Assembly (NCBI GenBank): GCA_031769625.1
Contig: JAUIMM010000016.1
Location: forward strand, 15,268,501-15,332,500
Reading direction: 5' to 3'
DNA: 64,000 nucleotides
Source of the DNA: Taudactylus pleione
Taxonomy: Eukaryota; Chordata; Amphibia; Anura; Myobatrachidae
Positions 54,533-64,000 of the stretch are shown in pieces (positions within the stretch are counted from its first letter, which is position 1; each line of letters begins with the position of its first letter). Below the pieces are notes generated by a model, which did no database searches, was not told where the DNA came from, and saw only the letters and a list, made by a program, of their open reading frames with translations. A program made the translations under genes and the position numbers.

Positions 54533-55037
54533 GGGCCTAATTCAGTAGTGGACGCAATTGCGATTATGGATGCACATTGAGCGATTGTTTGCCACTGTAC
54601 ATGCATATAAGCTGCACTGCACATGCAGTGATCACATTGCGATTACGGACGCACAGAGCAATCCATCGCAAAGTGAGTGATAGGCTGTCAGCATTTGGGG
54701 ATGGTGGGCAGAAAAAATCAGGTATGTCTGTACGTTTGAACGCCGTTTCATGGGTGTGCATAAATTAGCCACTGTGATTGCATACGCAGCATGAGAGCTC
54801 TTTGTGTGCGAGGAGACTTGTAGTGTCTGTGCCTGGTCAGACCTGTTGGATATGTTGCGTGACTGCCCAATGTGCCTGGTCAATGGTACTGATGTTTACG
54901 CAAAAGTGCGACATTGGACGGATATGAGAAAGCAGCAGTGGGCGTCTTTATGCCGGACGAGCTTTGGCAGGCATTAGCATATTTTCCAGGTTCGTTCCGT
55001 GCAAAATTGCAGCTGCGATCGCTGCTGAATCAGGCCC
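54533..55037. mobile_element. MITE, family A, 505 bp
   Basis: Ends GGGCCTAATTCAG and GGGCCTGATTCAG (right end read inwards) and duplication TAT at 54530-54532 and 55038-55040. The interior has the A-type blocks GCGATTACGGACGCACAGAG and GGGTGTGCATAAATTAGCCA. Confidence 0.87.
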
Positions 55038-55040
55038 TAT

Positions 55041-56491
55041 GTTTTCATGTACAGGCCTCTGCTGAATTGTTATTTTCAATTAGCAACTCTGTCAACTATT
55101 ATAATTTGTAGATGATTTTTGCCACCTTTTTGTTTTATTTTCCATATTACTTAGTCCAATTTTTCTTCAAAGCATCTTGGACATCTTGTCTGGGCTCTGT
55201 CAGGGTCCCAAAGATATTAGTTCAATTTGTCAATAAAGTATTGGCCCATTGTTGATTGTGATACAATGGGCTTGAGTCTGAGGTCTACGGTATTGAACAG
55301 CTGTAGGGAAGCGGATGTGCAATACCATACAACTAAAAGGCTAATGCAGCTGGTGGCATTTGGTGTAAACAGATGGTTACTGACAGCATCGCAGATCCAA
55401 GTGCTGTGTCCTAAGATGCATCATCGCATCTTCTGCAAGAGAATCATAAATCTGAGTAACCCTGAGGTTACTCAGATTTCCCTTTGCAGCCGAGGCCAGG
55501 ATGTCTGCATCGGCCCCGGCACTCCCAAAAAATAGGGGCTTCACGTCCCTGTTTTCCAGGAACTGAGGCAGACCTCCCACTCCCTGCCTCCAAATGGCAG
55601 CAGCCAATCAGGCTGCGGCTTCTGGGAACTGCTAAAGATCTCGCAGTAGAAGACCGACACATGTGAAGTACAGATCCTGTGCAAGCGCCGATCTTCTAAC
55701 ATCGGAGTAGTATGCAAACCACTATGAATCAGGCCCTTATCGAGCAAGGATTTCATCAGGGTCATTATAATTTGTGAATACAATGGCAATTCTATATATA
55801 TAAAAATTACTGGATCATATATAACTCCGATTTCAATTCGCACAGCATATAGATTTTGATTCCAAATCTAAATATTTTGGAAGGTATGTACTGATCCTAC
55901 CCAGTGTGCCTTTGTAGTAGCAATAGAGAAGTCTCATTGCTGGGTCAGAGTTTTGAAAAAAAAACATATTTGTTCAAGGGAAATATTACAGAATCGGCAT
56001 TACTATAACTATTGAATGACATTCCAGCACTATCTCAGGATGAAGCTGTAAAGCTTATTGGATGATCTGCTATCAAATTTATATATGAAGTACAGTATAT
56101 TCTAAAAAGCTTTTCACCAATGAACCGTGGCGTCTTGTGTTTTCATGTGTTTGATCACACTGTGGGCAGCGATCACACACTGCACAGATACTGACTTATG
56201 ACAAGGTTTGTAACCTTTTATTTTCAGATCCTTTTTAAAGATATTTTTGTAACTTTTTCTTTGACTTCTTCTGTTGCCAGATTTCTATTCTCCCTACACC
56301 TCACAAACACTCTGAAGCTGACAGCAGCAGGTGGGTGTTCCTATTAGGATCACTTCTCCACTGTTGCCAGGTGAGAGACGGCTCAGAGAGTCTGGTGTAT
56401 CAAGCAGAGTTTTCAAAAACTCCAGAAGGAACGGTTTACTCTAGTGATATTTTTCTGATGTACATTTTCTACCAACGTATTTAAGACTTAC
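55041..56491. other. No gene seen; one orphan MITE end
   Basis: A GGGCCTGATTCAT-type end (read inwards) lies at 55726-55738 without a partner, preceded by about 200 bp of non-coding sequence that may belong to it. The rest is unique-looking. Confidence 0.4.
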
Positions 56492-56937
56492 TGGGGTAGA
56501 AGTATTAACTGCCAAAGTGGCATAAGCGCACGTTATGTGCGCTGATACCGCTTCTCCCCCATGTATGGGGGCTGGGCAGTAAATGACAGAGGAGCTACAA
56601 GATAGCAGCGCTGATAGGCAGGGCTATGTATGAATGGTCAGTTCACCTGACCGTTCCGCCTGTTGCAGCTGTCGATTTCGACAGCTGCAGCCTGGCGATG
56701 TCCTATCCCCACAGCTCGGACAGCGCTGTCCCTGCTGCGGCGGCTGCCAGCTCTAGGGCTGCACGTGGGATCTCACGATACTTGCGAGATCTCGCGCATG
56801 CTCAGTGGAGCTGGCCGGGACTGAGACAGGCAGGGGTCGCCGGAGATGGGAGTTATCATTCCCCTGCTCCGGCCTCGGAGGAGAAGCAGGAAGCAATATA
56901 GAGGCACATTAAGTGCCACTATAATACATCTCCCCCA
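56492..56937. mobile_element. MITE with TGGGG(T/G)AGA ends, 446 bp
   Basis: Left end TGGGGTAGAAGTATTA and right end, read inwards, TGGGGGAGATGTATTA. Internal hairpins such as CAGCTGTCGATTTCGACAGC+TG and GCGAGATCTCGC. Non-coding; the open frame of 91 codons inside it is chance. Confidence 0.75.
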
Positions 56938-57048
56938 GAGACACCAGAAAAACAAAATAACTTGTGGTAAATAAACAGTTCACATACTTGATTGCATGTA
57001 AATGTCCCATGCGTCATACAGAGAATCACTCAAATAATCACTGACTAA

Positions 57049-57554
57049 AGGCCTGATTCAGTACGGTTCGCAATTGCGATTGTAGCTGCGATTTCGTATT
57101 AAACGCAGTGGCAAAAATATGATAATAATTGCCAAAGCTCAGCCGGCATAAAGATACCCACCTCTGCTTTCTCACATGTGTCCAATGTTGTTCTTACATG
57201 TAAACTTCGGTACCATAGATGCACATCGACCACTTACGCAGCATTTACAGCAGGCCTGACCTGCCGCAGACACTGCAATTCTCCATGCAGAGGGCTCTTG
57301 TGCTGCATATGCAATCGCAGTGGTTAATTTATGCACGCCCAGGATACTACGTTGAAACGGGCGTTTTTACAACCCCCTTCCTAGTCACCACCCCCAAACG
57401 CCTGTCTCTCACTCTGCGATAGATTCCTCTGTGGGTCTGTAATCGCAGTGCAATTTCTGCGCACATGCATTGCAGCTTGTACGCATGCACGATGGCAAAA
57501 AATTGATCAATCTGCGACCGTAGTTGCACTTGCGATAGGTGCTGAATCAGATCC
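57049..57554. mobile_element. MITE, family A, 506 bp
   Basis: Ends AGGCCTGATTCAG and GGATCTGATTCAG (right end read inwards) and duplication TAA at 57046-57048 and 57555-57557. The interior matches the family A copies at 1232 and 50665. Confidence 0.83.
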
Positions 57555-57557
57555 TAA

Positions 57558-59744
57558 ATCAATTGATTTTGCACCATTCAGTGCATTGTATAACAATCAC
57601 AATCAGCTATTGAGAATGCCGTAGCAAGCAAAGCATTGCCTGGTGTATTTGAACACTTGTAAAGATAATTTCAAGTACAGAAACAGTGTGTTCTAGATGT
57701 TTTACATTACTGAGATAAGAGAAGATATGAGCCCTTTATACAATGGTAGTATCAGACTCCACTAGATTGTTAATCAACATACACTAGGTCTAATTGAAGA
57801 AAAAAAGGCAAACCAGGCAATGTAGTTGAGCTGCCCAGGCACCTGTATACCAAAAGTGCATCCCATTCAAAGTAAACAATGAGACCCGAGGATGACTCTC
57901 TTAAAAGTCAAAGTTCTTTTGAACAGTGAATATGCCTATGTGTCCCTCCGCACAGCGCAGGAATGTCCCCTCTTCACACCTTTTTCTCAGACTGATATTT
58001 TCAATCTGCAAACTGATTTTGTCCTACTCTGTACTTCATAGCAATGACCTGTCTGACTCCTTTCCTTGATCCTCGGCTCTACTGCCAATGGCACCACTTT
58101 GCTCAGCAATCCCATGTGGCTTAGGGGACGATAAAACTGATTTTGTGCAGTGTACCTGCCATCGTTCAATTCTTATATTATCTCAGAGTTCTTCTGAGTA
58201 GTATATAGTAGAGGCCACTGGTAGTCATTGCATCACACACTTTTCTGTTCGCACAGTCCAAGAAAAGTCCAATAGAGACTGTGAGCTCCATTTATAGGCA
58301 TACAGACATGTTACATTTGTCGATGATTGCCAGTTGGCTTCTTTATGGTCCATCAACTTTCCGACATAACCCACAAAACTATTTATTTTTTTTATATCTA
58401 CATATGACCCAATTTATGTTTTGGCTAAGTTTTAGAAGAGGGGAAAATAGCAGAAATAAGGGATATTGCACACATTTATTTGAACAAAATACAATTAAAC
58501 TAAGAAAATATGTTCAATACTTTAAATGAGTACGTTGGTCAGTGTTGATCATGAGAACAAGCCTGAACTATCAGTAACATCCAGTGGCAGGCGAGACTGG
58601 GATAGTAACATCTGGGATACTAGGTTGGCTACTTTTTGAACATTAAAGTATGAGGTCATTCCATTATGTCTTTTTCAGACACTGTACATTGCTGCCAATG
58701 GTTAAAAACTATTTCCACAAACACTTTTCTTCTAAGCAGGCAGAGTTATAGCTATGTGTGTTCCACTGTAGGAACATAAAGGTCTAAAATGTCCAAAATG
58801 ACAAACACTGGCCATGACCATTATTATTATTAATGTAGCACCAGTATACTCCACAGTACATTATAATTGTGAACAAACACATAATAAAACAAGATTGGGT
58901 ATTAACATCAAAGTAGTGAGTGCTCTGCTCACTACATACCAAAAGTTCCCAAACTTCACGGCTCAATGCCCTTTGCACCTCCCCCAGATGAATCTTCCAG
59001 AGGGGAATCATTAAAAGTAAGCAAATATGACTTAAATCATCACCTATAATACATTTTATTTTTAAAATACAAAATTAAACAAATGTTACAGGATAACTCT
59101 GAAGATTATTTTTTCTGATATTTACATAGTGACAGATGTACCCAGTGGTCCCAATGCCAAGTTGAACATATGCTTATTGGAGGAGAATATCGTTCATGTT
59201 ATTTACAATGATCCAGAGTTGAGTGTACGCAAGAATAGGTGACGCATACGTATGACAAAGCGCATCTTCACTCAGTGCTGTAACTGGGCTCAACTGCGCC
59301 CTGTGCTGATCCCTCCCCATGAGCACGACGTAATGACATCACGCAAATGACATCATATATGCTGCGCAGAGGGGGTAAGCACAGCTCTGACCAGAGTATC
59401 CTGAGGGCGTTCCATTCGGCTGTTCAGACTACAGGGTGTCAGGGTGCCTGTCTGGAGCATCCAAAGGATGCTCCGGGCAGCACTGCAGCAGCAATCCTGG
59501 CTGCAGGGTGCCATTTCAGGCACCCTGCTAGCCAAAGGCAAAAGGCGTGGGCAGGCCTGGCAACAGGAGGTGACTAGGGGCCTCAATGTTATAGGGGACC
59601 TGTATGGGCCCATAGATAAACCAATCTGTAACTACTGCCTGCACTGCTGCAGTGATCAGAAGAGTGCAGACAGTTATGTACGGAAATAGTCTGTGGAGCC
59701 GCTGTAGCTTTAGGGTGTGGATTAAGAGATAAAAGGTCCACAGT
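57558..59744. other. No gene seen
   Basis: Unique-looking AT-rich sequence with a short ATT microsatellite at about 58821. At 59280-59590 there is a GC-richer segment with open frames on both strands, without a domain that I recognise. Confidence 0.4.
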
Positions 59745-59752
59745 GTCTAGAT

Positions 59753-59920
59753 CAGGGGTTCCCAACCACGGTCCTCAAGGCACACTAACAGTCCAGATTT
59801 TAAGGATAGCCATAGTTGAGCCCAGGTGACTAAATTAGAACCTTAGTTATTTTGATTTAGCCATCAGTGCTTAAGCATGGACATCACTAAAACCAGGACT
59901 GTTAGTGTTGGCAATCACTG
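59753..59920. mobile_element. hAT-type MITE, 168 bp
   Basis: The 8-bp duplication GTCTAGAT (59745-59752 and 59921-59928) is perfect. The ends CAGGGGTTCCCAAC and CAGTGATTGCCAAC (right end read inwards) fit the CAGNG pattern of one hAT branch. Interior CCTCAAGGCACACTAACAG; no coding capacity. Distinct from the TAGAGATG/TAGGGGTG hAT group. Confidence 0.88.
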
Positions 59921-60124
59921 GTCTAGATAGACACCAAGGGCCAAATGTAATAGGGAGAGAGTTTAGAAAATGTGACAGTTTAGCAGTAACCTCTCACATT
60001 GGTCGAGTTTTATCTTCAAAATGGGAAAACATCTCAATGAGATTTTAAATCGTGAGAGTTTTTTGAGTCTGACAAACATGCGAGTTTGCTCTGTTGCTTT
60101 ATTTATGGACTATTACATTGGCCG

Positions 60125-61721
60125 TGTCACGGCCAGGGTATTTCAGCATGGCGCTAGGCGAGTGTTACCTGTGAGGTGATTGTGGCGCGGGCTGTCTGGA
60201 GGCGGAGCTGGTGTCTGGCGGGGGGCTTTGGCTGCGCGCGTTGTTGTGCGGGCCTCTTGTCACTCTGCGCTGGTAAGGCCTGGCGGCGTCTCCATTCCGT
60301 TTGACATGGGCGCCGCCATCTTGCCTTCTGGCCATGTGATGCGGCTGGCCAATCCTGGTGAGTCACATGTTCCCTCCGGCCAGTAACAGCACGGCATGGG
60401 GTATTTAGGAAGGGTCAGTGCCTTCCTTCTTTGCCAGTGCAACGTGTATCTCAGCCTAGCTGAGAGGGAGTTCTCTGTGCTTATCCTGTTCCTGTGAATT
60501 CGCTGTCTGCCTGTCAGCTCCTAGCTCCCACTGGACTACCCCGCTTCCTCCATCACCCTTGCCCATACCGGAGTGCCTGAGCCTGCTGACATTGTGCGCT
60601 TCAGTTCACTACCTGCATACCTGGTTTGATTATTTTCAGTTTCACTACCTGCACACCTGTACAGCTCTAATTGTTTCTACTTGGACATAAACCCTTTTAC
60701 TCCCACCACAGAACTCTTGTGCACATTTATATATTCCTGGACTTTTATTTACTGCCACATAATGAGGGGAATTCAATTAGAGGTGAAAAGCCATATTCGC
60801 CTGTTTTTTTGTGAAAAATTTGCCTAAAAAAAAAATTCGCCAAATTCAATTCCAGGACAATTTCGCCTAAGTGGAAACAATTCTCCAAAAATGATTCTCC
60901 AATCAATAGCTGGTGAAAAGAAATGCAAAATCTTTATTTTGGGGTGCAAACGTGGGGAAACAACTCAGACCCCTTGGGACAGCCCCCCCAAAGGACAAAT
61001 ACGCAAAAAAAAACAGAACTAAAACCTAAGAACACCCTGAAAAAGAAATGTCATTTTTGGGGTGTAAATTTAAAAAGTGGGGGGATAAACATTAAAAGTA
61101 GCGAAAAAGACTTCTTGGGGGTCCACAAGTATGGGTCAGGTGTTTTTGGGATTGCAGGTGCATGCAGCAGGTGGATTTTTCACATTTTTTAAAAGTTCAC
61201 TTTAGAGACATAAAAACATGCTAGCACCCATTTTCAAGCACCCCAAATTTGACAGGACTACTTATTTTCACCAAAAAATACAGCTTTATGCCATTCTTCA
61301 CCACTTTTACAAAAACGCTAATAGCAAGCAATTTACACAACTTAAGTACGCAAAATAGTTTTATTAGGGCTATTAGTACACATCTATAGTGATTCCCTAT
61401 GTTAGAGCATCTTTTTCTGGGATACAGACTGATTTCCCCAATTCTTTCAGTACTTTTCACCTGTTCCGCATTCGCCTATTTCCGTGTTCGCCTGTTTTGC
61501 AATTGAATTAGGCGAATAGCGGGGACGAGCACGGAATAAATTTGCCTCTGAAACAGGCGAATGAAGCGAACAGTCGGACAGGCGAAAACTTCGCCTCTAA
61601 TTGAATATGGCTCTATATGTCTACTCAAGCACTTATTAAAAACCCTAGTTTTATTTTCAAATCTGCTTCTGTGATCGCTCCTGCTACCACCCCGGGTCCA
61701 CAAACAACCCAGAACATAACA
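60125..61721 (+). mobile_element. Solo LTR of a second gypsy-type element
   Basis: It starts TGTCACGGCCAGGG and ends AACCCAGAACATAACA, flanked by the 5-bp duplication GGCCG at 60120-60124 and 61722-61726. Without the inserted MITE it is about 750 bp. A possible TATA-like TATTTAG is near 60400. No internal coding sequence. Orientation is tentative. Confidence 0.82.
60765..61613. mobile_element. MITE, family E, second copy, inside the LTR
   Basis: The terminal sequences AATTCAATTAGAGG and ATTCAATTAGAGGCG (right end read inwards) and the segment TTTTAGAGACATAAAAACATG..GCTTTATGCCATTCTTCACC match 48662-49137. It carries about 370 bp more than that copy (around 60870-61190). The target duplication is not clear. 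Confidence 0.75.
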
Positions 61722-61726
61722 GGCCG

Positions 61727-62315
61727 AGTTTAATAAGTATGAGAAAACTCTCACATTTGGCCCCAGATGTTAGACAGTCAATAGGTCGACTGGGACAAAA
61801 GGTCAACAGGGACAAGTCGACACACTAAATGTCGACAGATACAAATGGTCAACAGGGTCAAAAGGTCGACACAAAAATGGTCCTGGCTGTGAGGCAGTGA
61901 CGGTGCCGCTCACAGAGCGACTCACACTCTTAGTTACGTCCCTGTCATCACTTGACTGAAGAGGCGTAACTGGGCTGTAATGGTACGTTTCATTGAGGGT
62001 GTGTCAACGCAAAGTTAGACATAAGTGTAAAAATGCCTGTTTCAAGGTGTATACTGTATATTGCACTAATTATAGGCTGGTGCAAATGTGTACTAATGAT
62101 GACGACTAGTAGCAAACTAAGTGTCAAGATTGGTGTCTGCGAGTTACCTGTCTCAGGTGGTGATCAGGTTTCAACGGAGGCCGGCATGACTGGAATCACA
62201 GAAAATGTAAATAGCTCTATTTACAAGACTTGGGTAGCAGTGAAAACTGCCTTTGATGATAAATGACATGAACTGGAGGGACCGGACTGGGACTGGCAGG
62301 AAGACTTGTTGAATT
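61727..62315. other. No gene; TCGAC-rich repeat
   Basis: AGGTCGACTGGGACAAAAGG and related GTCGACA motifs at 61775-61870 are a dispersed-repeat signature similar in style to 21675-22180. The remainder may belong to the LTR that ends at 63800, but I see no boundary. Confidence 0.4.
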
Positions 62316-62543
62316 GAACTGATGAGCTTGGAACTTGACTCTGGACTGGAACAACGTGGACTGAACTGATGAGCTTGGAACTTGACTCTGGACTGGAACA
62401 ACGTGGACTGAACTGATGAGCTTGGAACTTGACTCAGGACTGGAACAACGTGGACTGAACTGATGAGCTTGGAACTTGACTCTGGACTGGAACAACGTGG
62501 ACTGAACTGATGAGCTTGGAACTTGACTCAGGACTGGAATGTG
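62316..62543. repeat. 47-bp tandem repeats
   Basis: GAACTGATGAGCTTGGAAC begins at 62316, 62363, 62410, 62457 and 62504, an exact 47-bp period. The units differ mainly by CTCTGG versus CTCAGG. Confidence 0.95.
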
Positions 62544-62639
62544 ACAATGGCTGAAGGAAAGTCAGGTAATGCTGAGATGAGGGCTAAACAGGGTAATCTG
62601 GAATTACTATGACAAAGGCTAGAACTCAGGTGCAGGCTG

Positions 62640-63095
62640 GACAGGATAATTGGAAATAACAGGTTTCTGGAAGGATTGGGTAGGTTTGGGAATTTGCAGG
62701 CTGGACAGGATAATTGGAAATAACAGGTTTCAGGAAGGAATGAGTAGGTTTGTTAATTTGCAGGCTGGACAGGATAATTGGAAATAACAGGTTTCAGGAA
62801 GGAATGGGTAGGTTTGGGAATTTGCAGGCTGGACAGGATAATTGGAAATAACAGGTTTCAGGAAGGAATGGGTAGGTTTGGGAATTTGCAGGCTGGACAG
62901 GATAATTGGAAATAACAGGTTTCTGGAAGGATTGGGTAGGTTTGGGAATTTGCAGGCTGGACAGGATAATTAGAAATAACAGGTTTCAGGAGGAATGGGT
63001 AGGTTTGGGAATTTGCAGGCTGGACAGGATGATTGGAAATAACAGGTTTCAGGAAGGAATGGGTAGGTTTGGGAATTTTAGGTTCAGGGAGGGAA
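62640..63095. repeat. 64-bp tandem repeats
   Basis: GGAAATAACAGGTTTC(A/T)GG begins at 62652, 62716, 62780, 62844, 62908, 62972 and about 63035, with a 64-bp period broken only in the last units. Confidence 0.95.
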
Positions 63096-63261
63096 TAGGT
63101 AGGTAACAGGGGCAGGAGTTGATCCACAGCAGGAAGCAAGGCAGGGTAACATGATGCAGGTTTACAGAGTGCCAGGGACCAACCAGGAGTAGGACTAGCA
63201 GCAGAGCACAGGCCAGGTATTGCTGTAACAGGATGTCTGGATGCCAGGTATTACTGTAGTA

Positions 63262-63440
63262 GGTTTTCGGGATGCACCAGTGGTTGCTGTCAGCAGGCTT
63301 ACTGGATTGCCAGGCTTGGCTGTAACAGGTTTTCTGGAAGCACCGGGGGTTGCTGCCAGCAGATTTACTGGATTGCCAGGTACAGCTGAAACAGGTTTTC
63401 TGGATAGCGCCAGGGATTGCTGTAGCAGGTTACAGGGACA
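63262..63440. repeat. About 68-bp tandem repeats
   Basis: Two and a half diverged units with GGTTGCTG(T/C)CAGCAG, TTACTGGATTGCCAGG and AACAGGTTTTCTGG. Confidence 0.8.
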
Positions 63441-63800
63441 GACCTGAATGCATGAACCATACACCACGGGAAGACGAGATGTTCAGGCCCAGAATGTTAT
63501 CAGGAGAGGATATATATACCATGGGTCTGGCATCAATTGGTGGATACGGACAGGTGGTCTGGTAGTAGCATTCTGAGTGGTGGAAGGCACAACATGCAGA
63601 GGGAGTATTCATCTCTGCAGCTCTGAGAATCAGAACCACACCTGTGATTCCAATCAGGGCTAGCAGTGCTCACAGACAGAGGAGAGGCCAGGTGCAATAA
63701 TCAAAGCAAATCCTCCAGACAAATTACACACAGATCCATGGGGAAGCTGACAGGGGTAAGTCCCAAGGCAAAAAGGTGACAACTAGACAGGGTCGTGACA

Positions 63801-63812
63801 GTACCCCCCTCT
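63801..63812 (-). promoter_or_regulatory. Polypurine tract of the gypsy element
   Basis: On the minus strand AGAGGGGGGTAC immediately precedes the LTR start. It is the usual primer site for plus-strand DNA synthesis in LTR retrotransposons. Confidence 0.65.
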
Positions 63813-64000
63813 TTATGGGTGGACTCCGGACACCAAAACAAAAACTTTCAGACATCTTCCCAATTCTCAATTTCTTGGGATACTTGGAGTGGAAAGTCTA
63901 CAAAGGAGATAGTTCAAGACCTTCGACGATTCTTCTTTTTGCTGCGAGAACGTTTTGTGCCAACCAACGGACCAGGAATCTTTGGCAACTCCTGTGGAAA
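63813..64000 (-). other. 3' end of a gypsy internal region, cut by the window edge
   Basis: The minus strand has short frames with SKYPKKL and RSPPIKRGVL-like ends just upstream of the purine tract, a pattern I associate with the C-terminal end of such polyproteins. Stops interrupt it. Too short for domain assignment; the body of the element would lie beyond 64000. Confidence 0.4.

Larger units (their letters stand above)
62540..63800 (-). mobile_element. 3' LTR of a gypsy element, minus strand (far end approximate)
   Basis: On the minus strand the LTR starts TGTCACGACCCTGTC at 63800, directly after a purine tract. A TATA-like TATATATA lies at about 63512-63519. The LTR would contain the 64-bp and 68-bp arrays and possibly the 47-bp array. 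I could not fix its other end, and 62540 is a guess. Confidence 0.6.

Noticed and set aside
59347..59689. Overlapping frames of 76-86 codons in a GC-richer patch
   Set aside because: Frames are open on both strands at once and none shows a recognisable motif or exon boundary.
62640..63095. Possible CRISPR-like array
   Set aside because: Units are contiguous 64-bp repeats without unique spacers, in a eukaryotic LTR context.
1..64000. tRNA or rRNA genes
   Set aside because: I saw no cloverleaf with box A/B order and no rRNA core sequences; a scan with tRNAscan-SE and Infernal would be decisive.

Overview
The window looks like repeat-dense, non-coding vertebrate DNA, most probably from an anuran amphibian with a large genome. 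That assignment is inference. It rests on the mix of element types: several Tc1-like lineages, hAT elements with TAGAGATGAGCGG/TAGGGGTGAGCGG ends, palindromic MITEs ending in GGGCCTGATTCAG, a Penelope-like element with a GIY-YIG domain, and Ty3/gypsy elements with long solo LTRs. There is no operon, tRNA, rRNA or complete host gene. The only candidate host coding sequence is one exon of 203 bp on the minus strand (49409-49611). It has good splice signals and encodes two membrane segments of a protein I do not recognise.

Layout. 1-8.3 kb: MITEs, a decayed Tc1-like element (3.4-4.6 kb) and the first copy of a multi-hairpin MITE (7894-8280). 8.4-12.2 kb: an AT-rich microsatellite, then a 3.5-kb hAT element whose transposase gene survives as three fragments separated by repeat units of its own leader. 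13.9-15 kb: 3' part of a Penelope-like element. 16-17 kb: a second Tc1 remnant. 17-28 kb: mostly unique sequence with microsatellites and MITEs. 29.7-32.3 kb: two more Tc1 transposase remnants, one well preserved. 33-37.5 kb: MITEs and a 705-bp hAT derivative with a perfect 8-bp target duplication. 50-60 kb: MITEs (one inserted in the end of another) and a 26-bp minisatellite split by an inserted element. 60-64 kb: a solo LTR carrying an inserted MITE, then a minus-strand gypsy 3' LTR with minisatellites, a polypurine tract and the end of an internal region at the window edge.

The centrepiece is 37.7-49.3 kb, a stack of insertions that can be resolved base by base. A Ty3/gypsy polyprotein gene on the minus strand has its integrase split by a Tc1-like element (39717-48322, TA duplication). 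That Tc1 element was itself hit by a gypsy LTR (39729-40858, TAGAC duplication, inside its terminal repeat) and by a 6.3-kb hAT element (41203-47487, CTTCATAG duplication). The hAT leader array holds a multi-hairpin MITE. Another copy of that MITE (38608-39151, TGA duplication) splits the reverse transcriptase, and a different MITE (48662-49137, ATA duplication) sits upstream of the integrase. In the gypsy gene the integrase is encoded before the reverse transcriptase, the unusual order known from Gmr1-like elements.

The most unusual structure is the multi-hairpin MITE family. Its copies are chains of about ten consecutive hairpins, and the arms still pair although the arm sequences differ between copies (compensatory changes).
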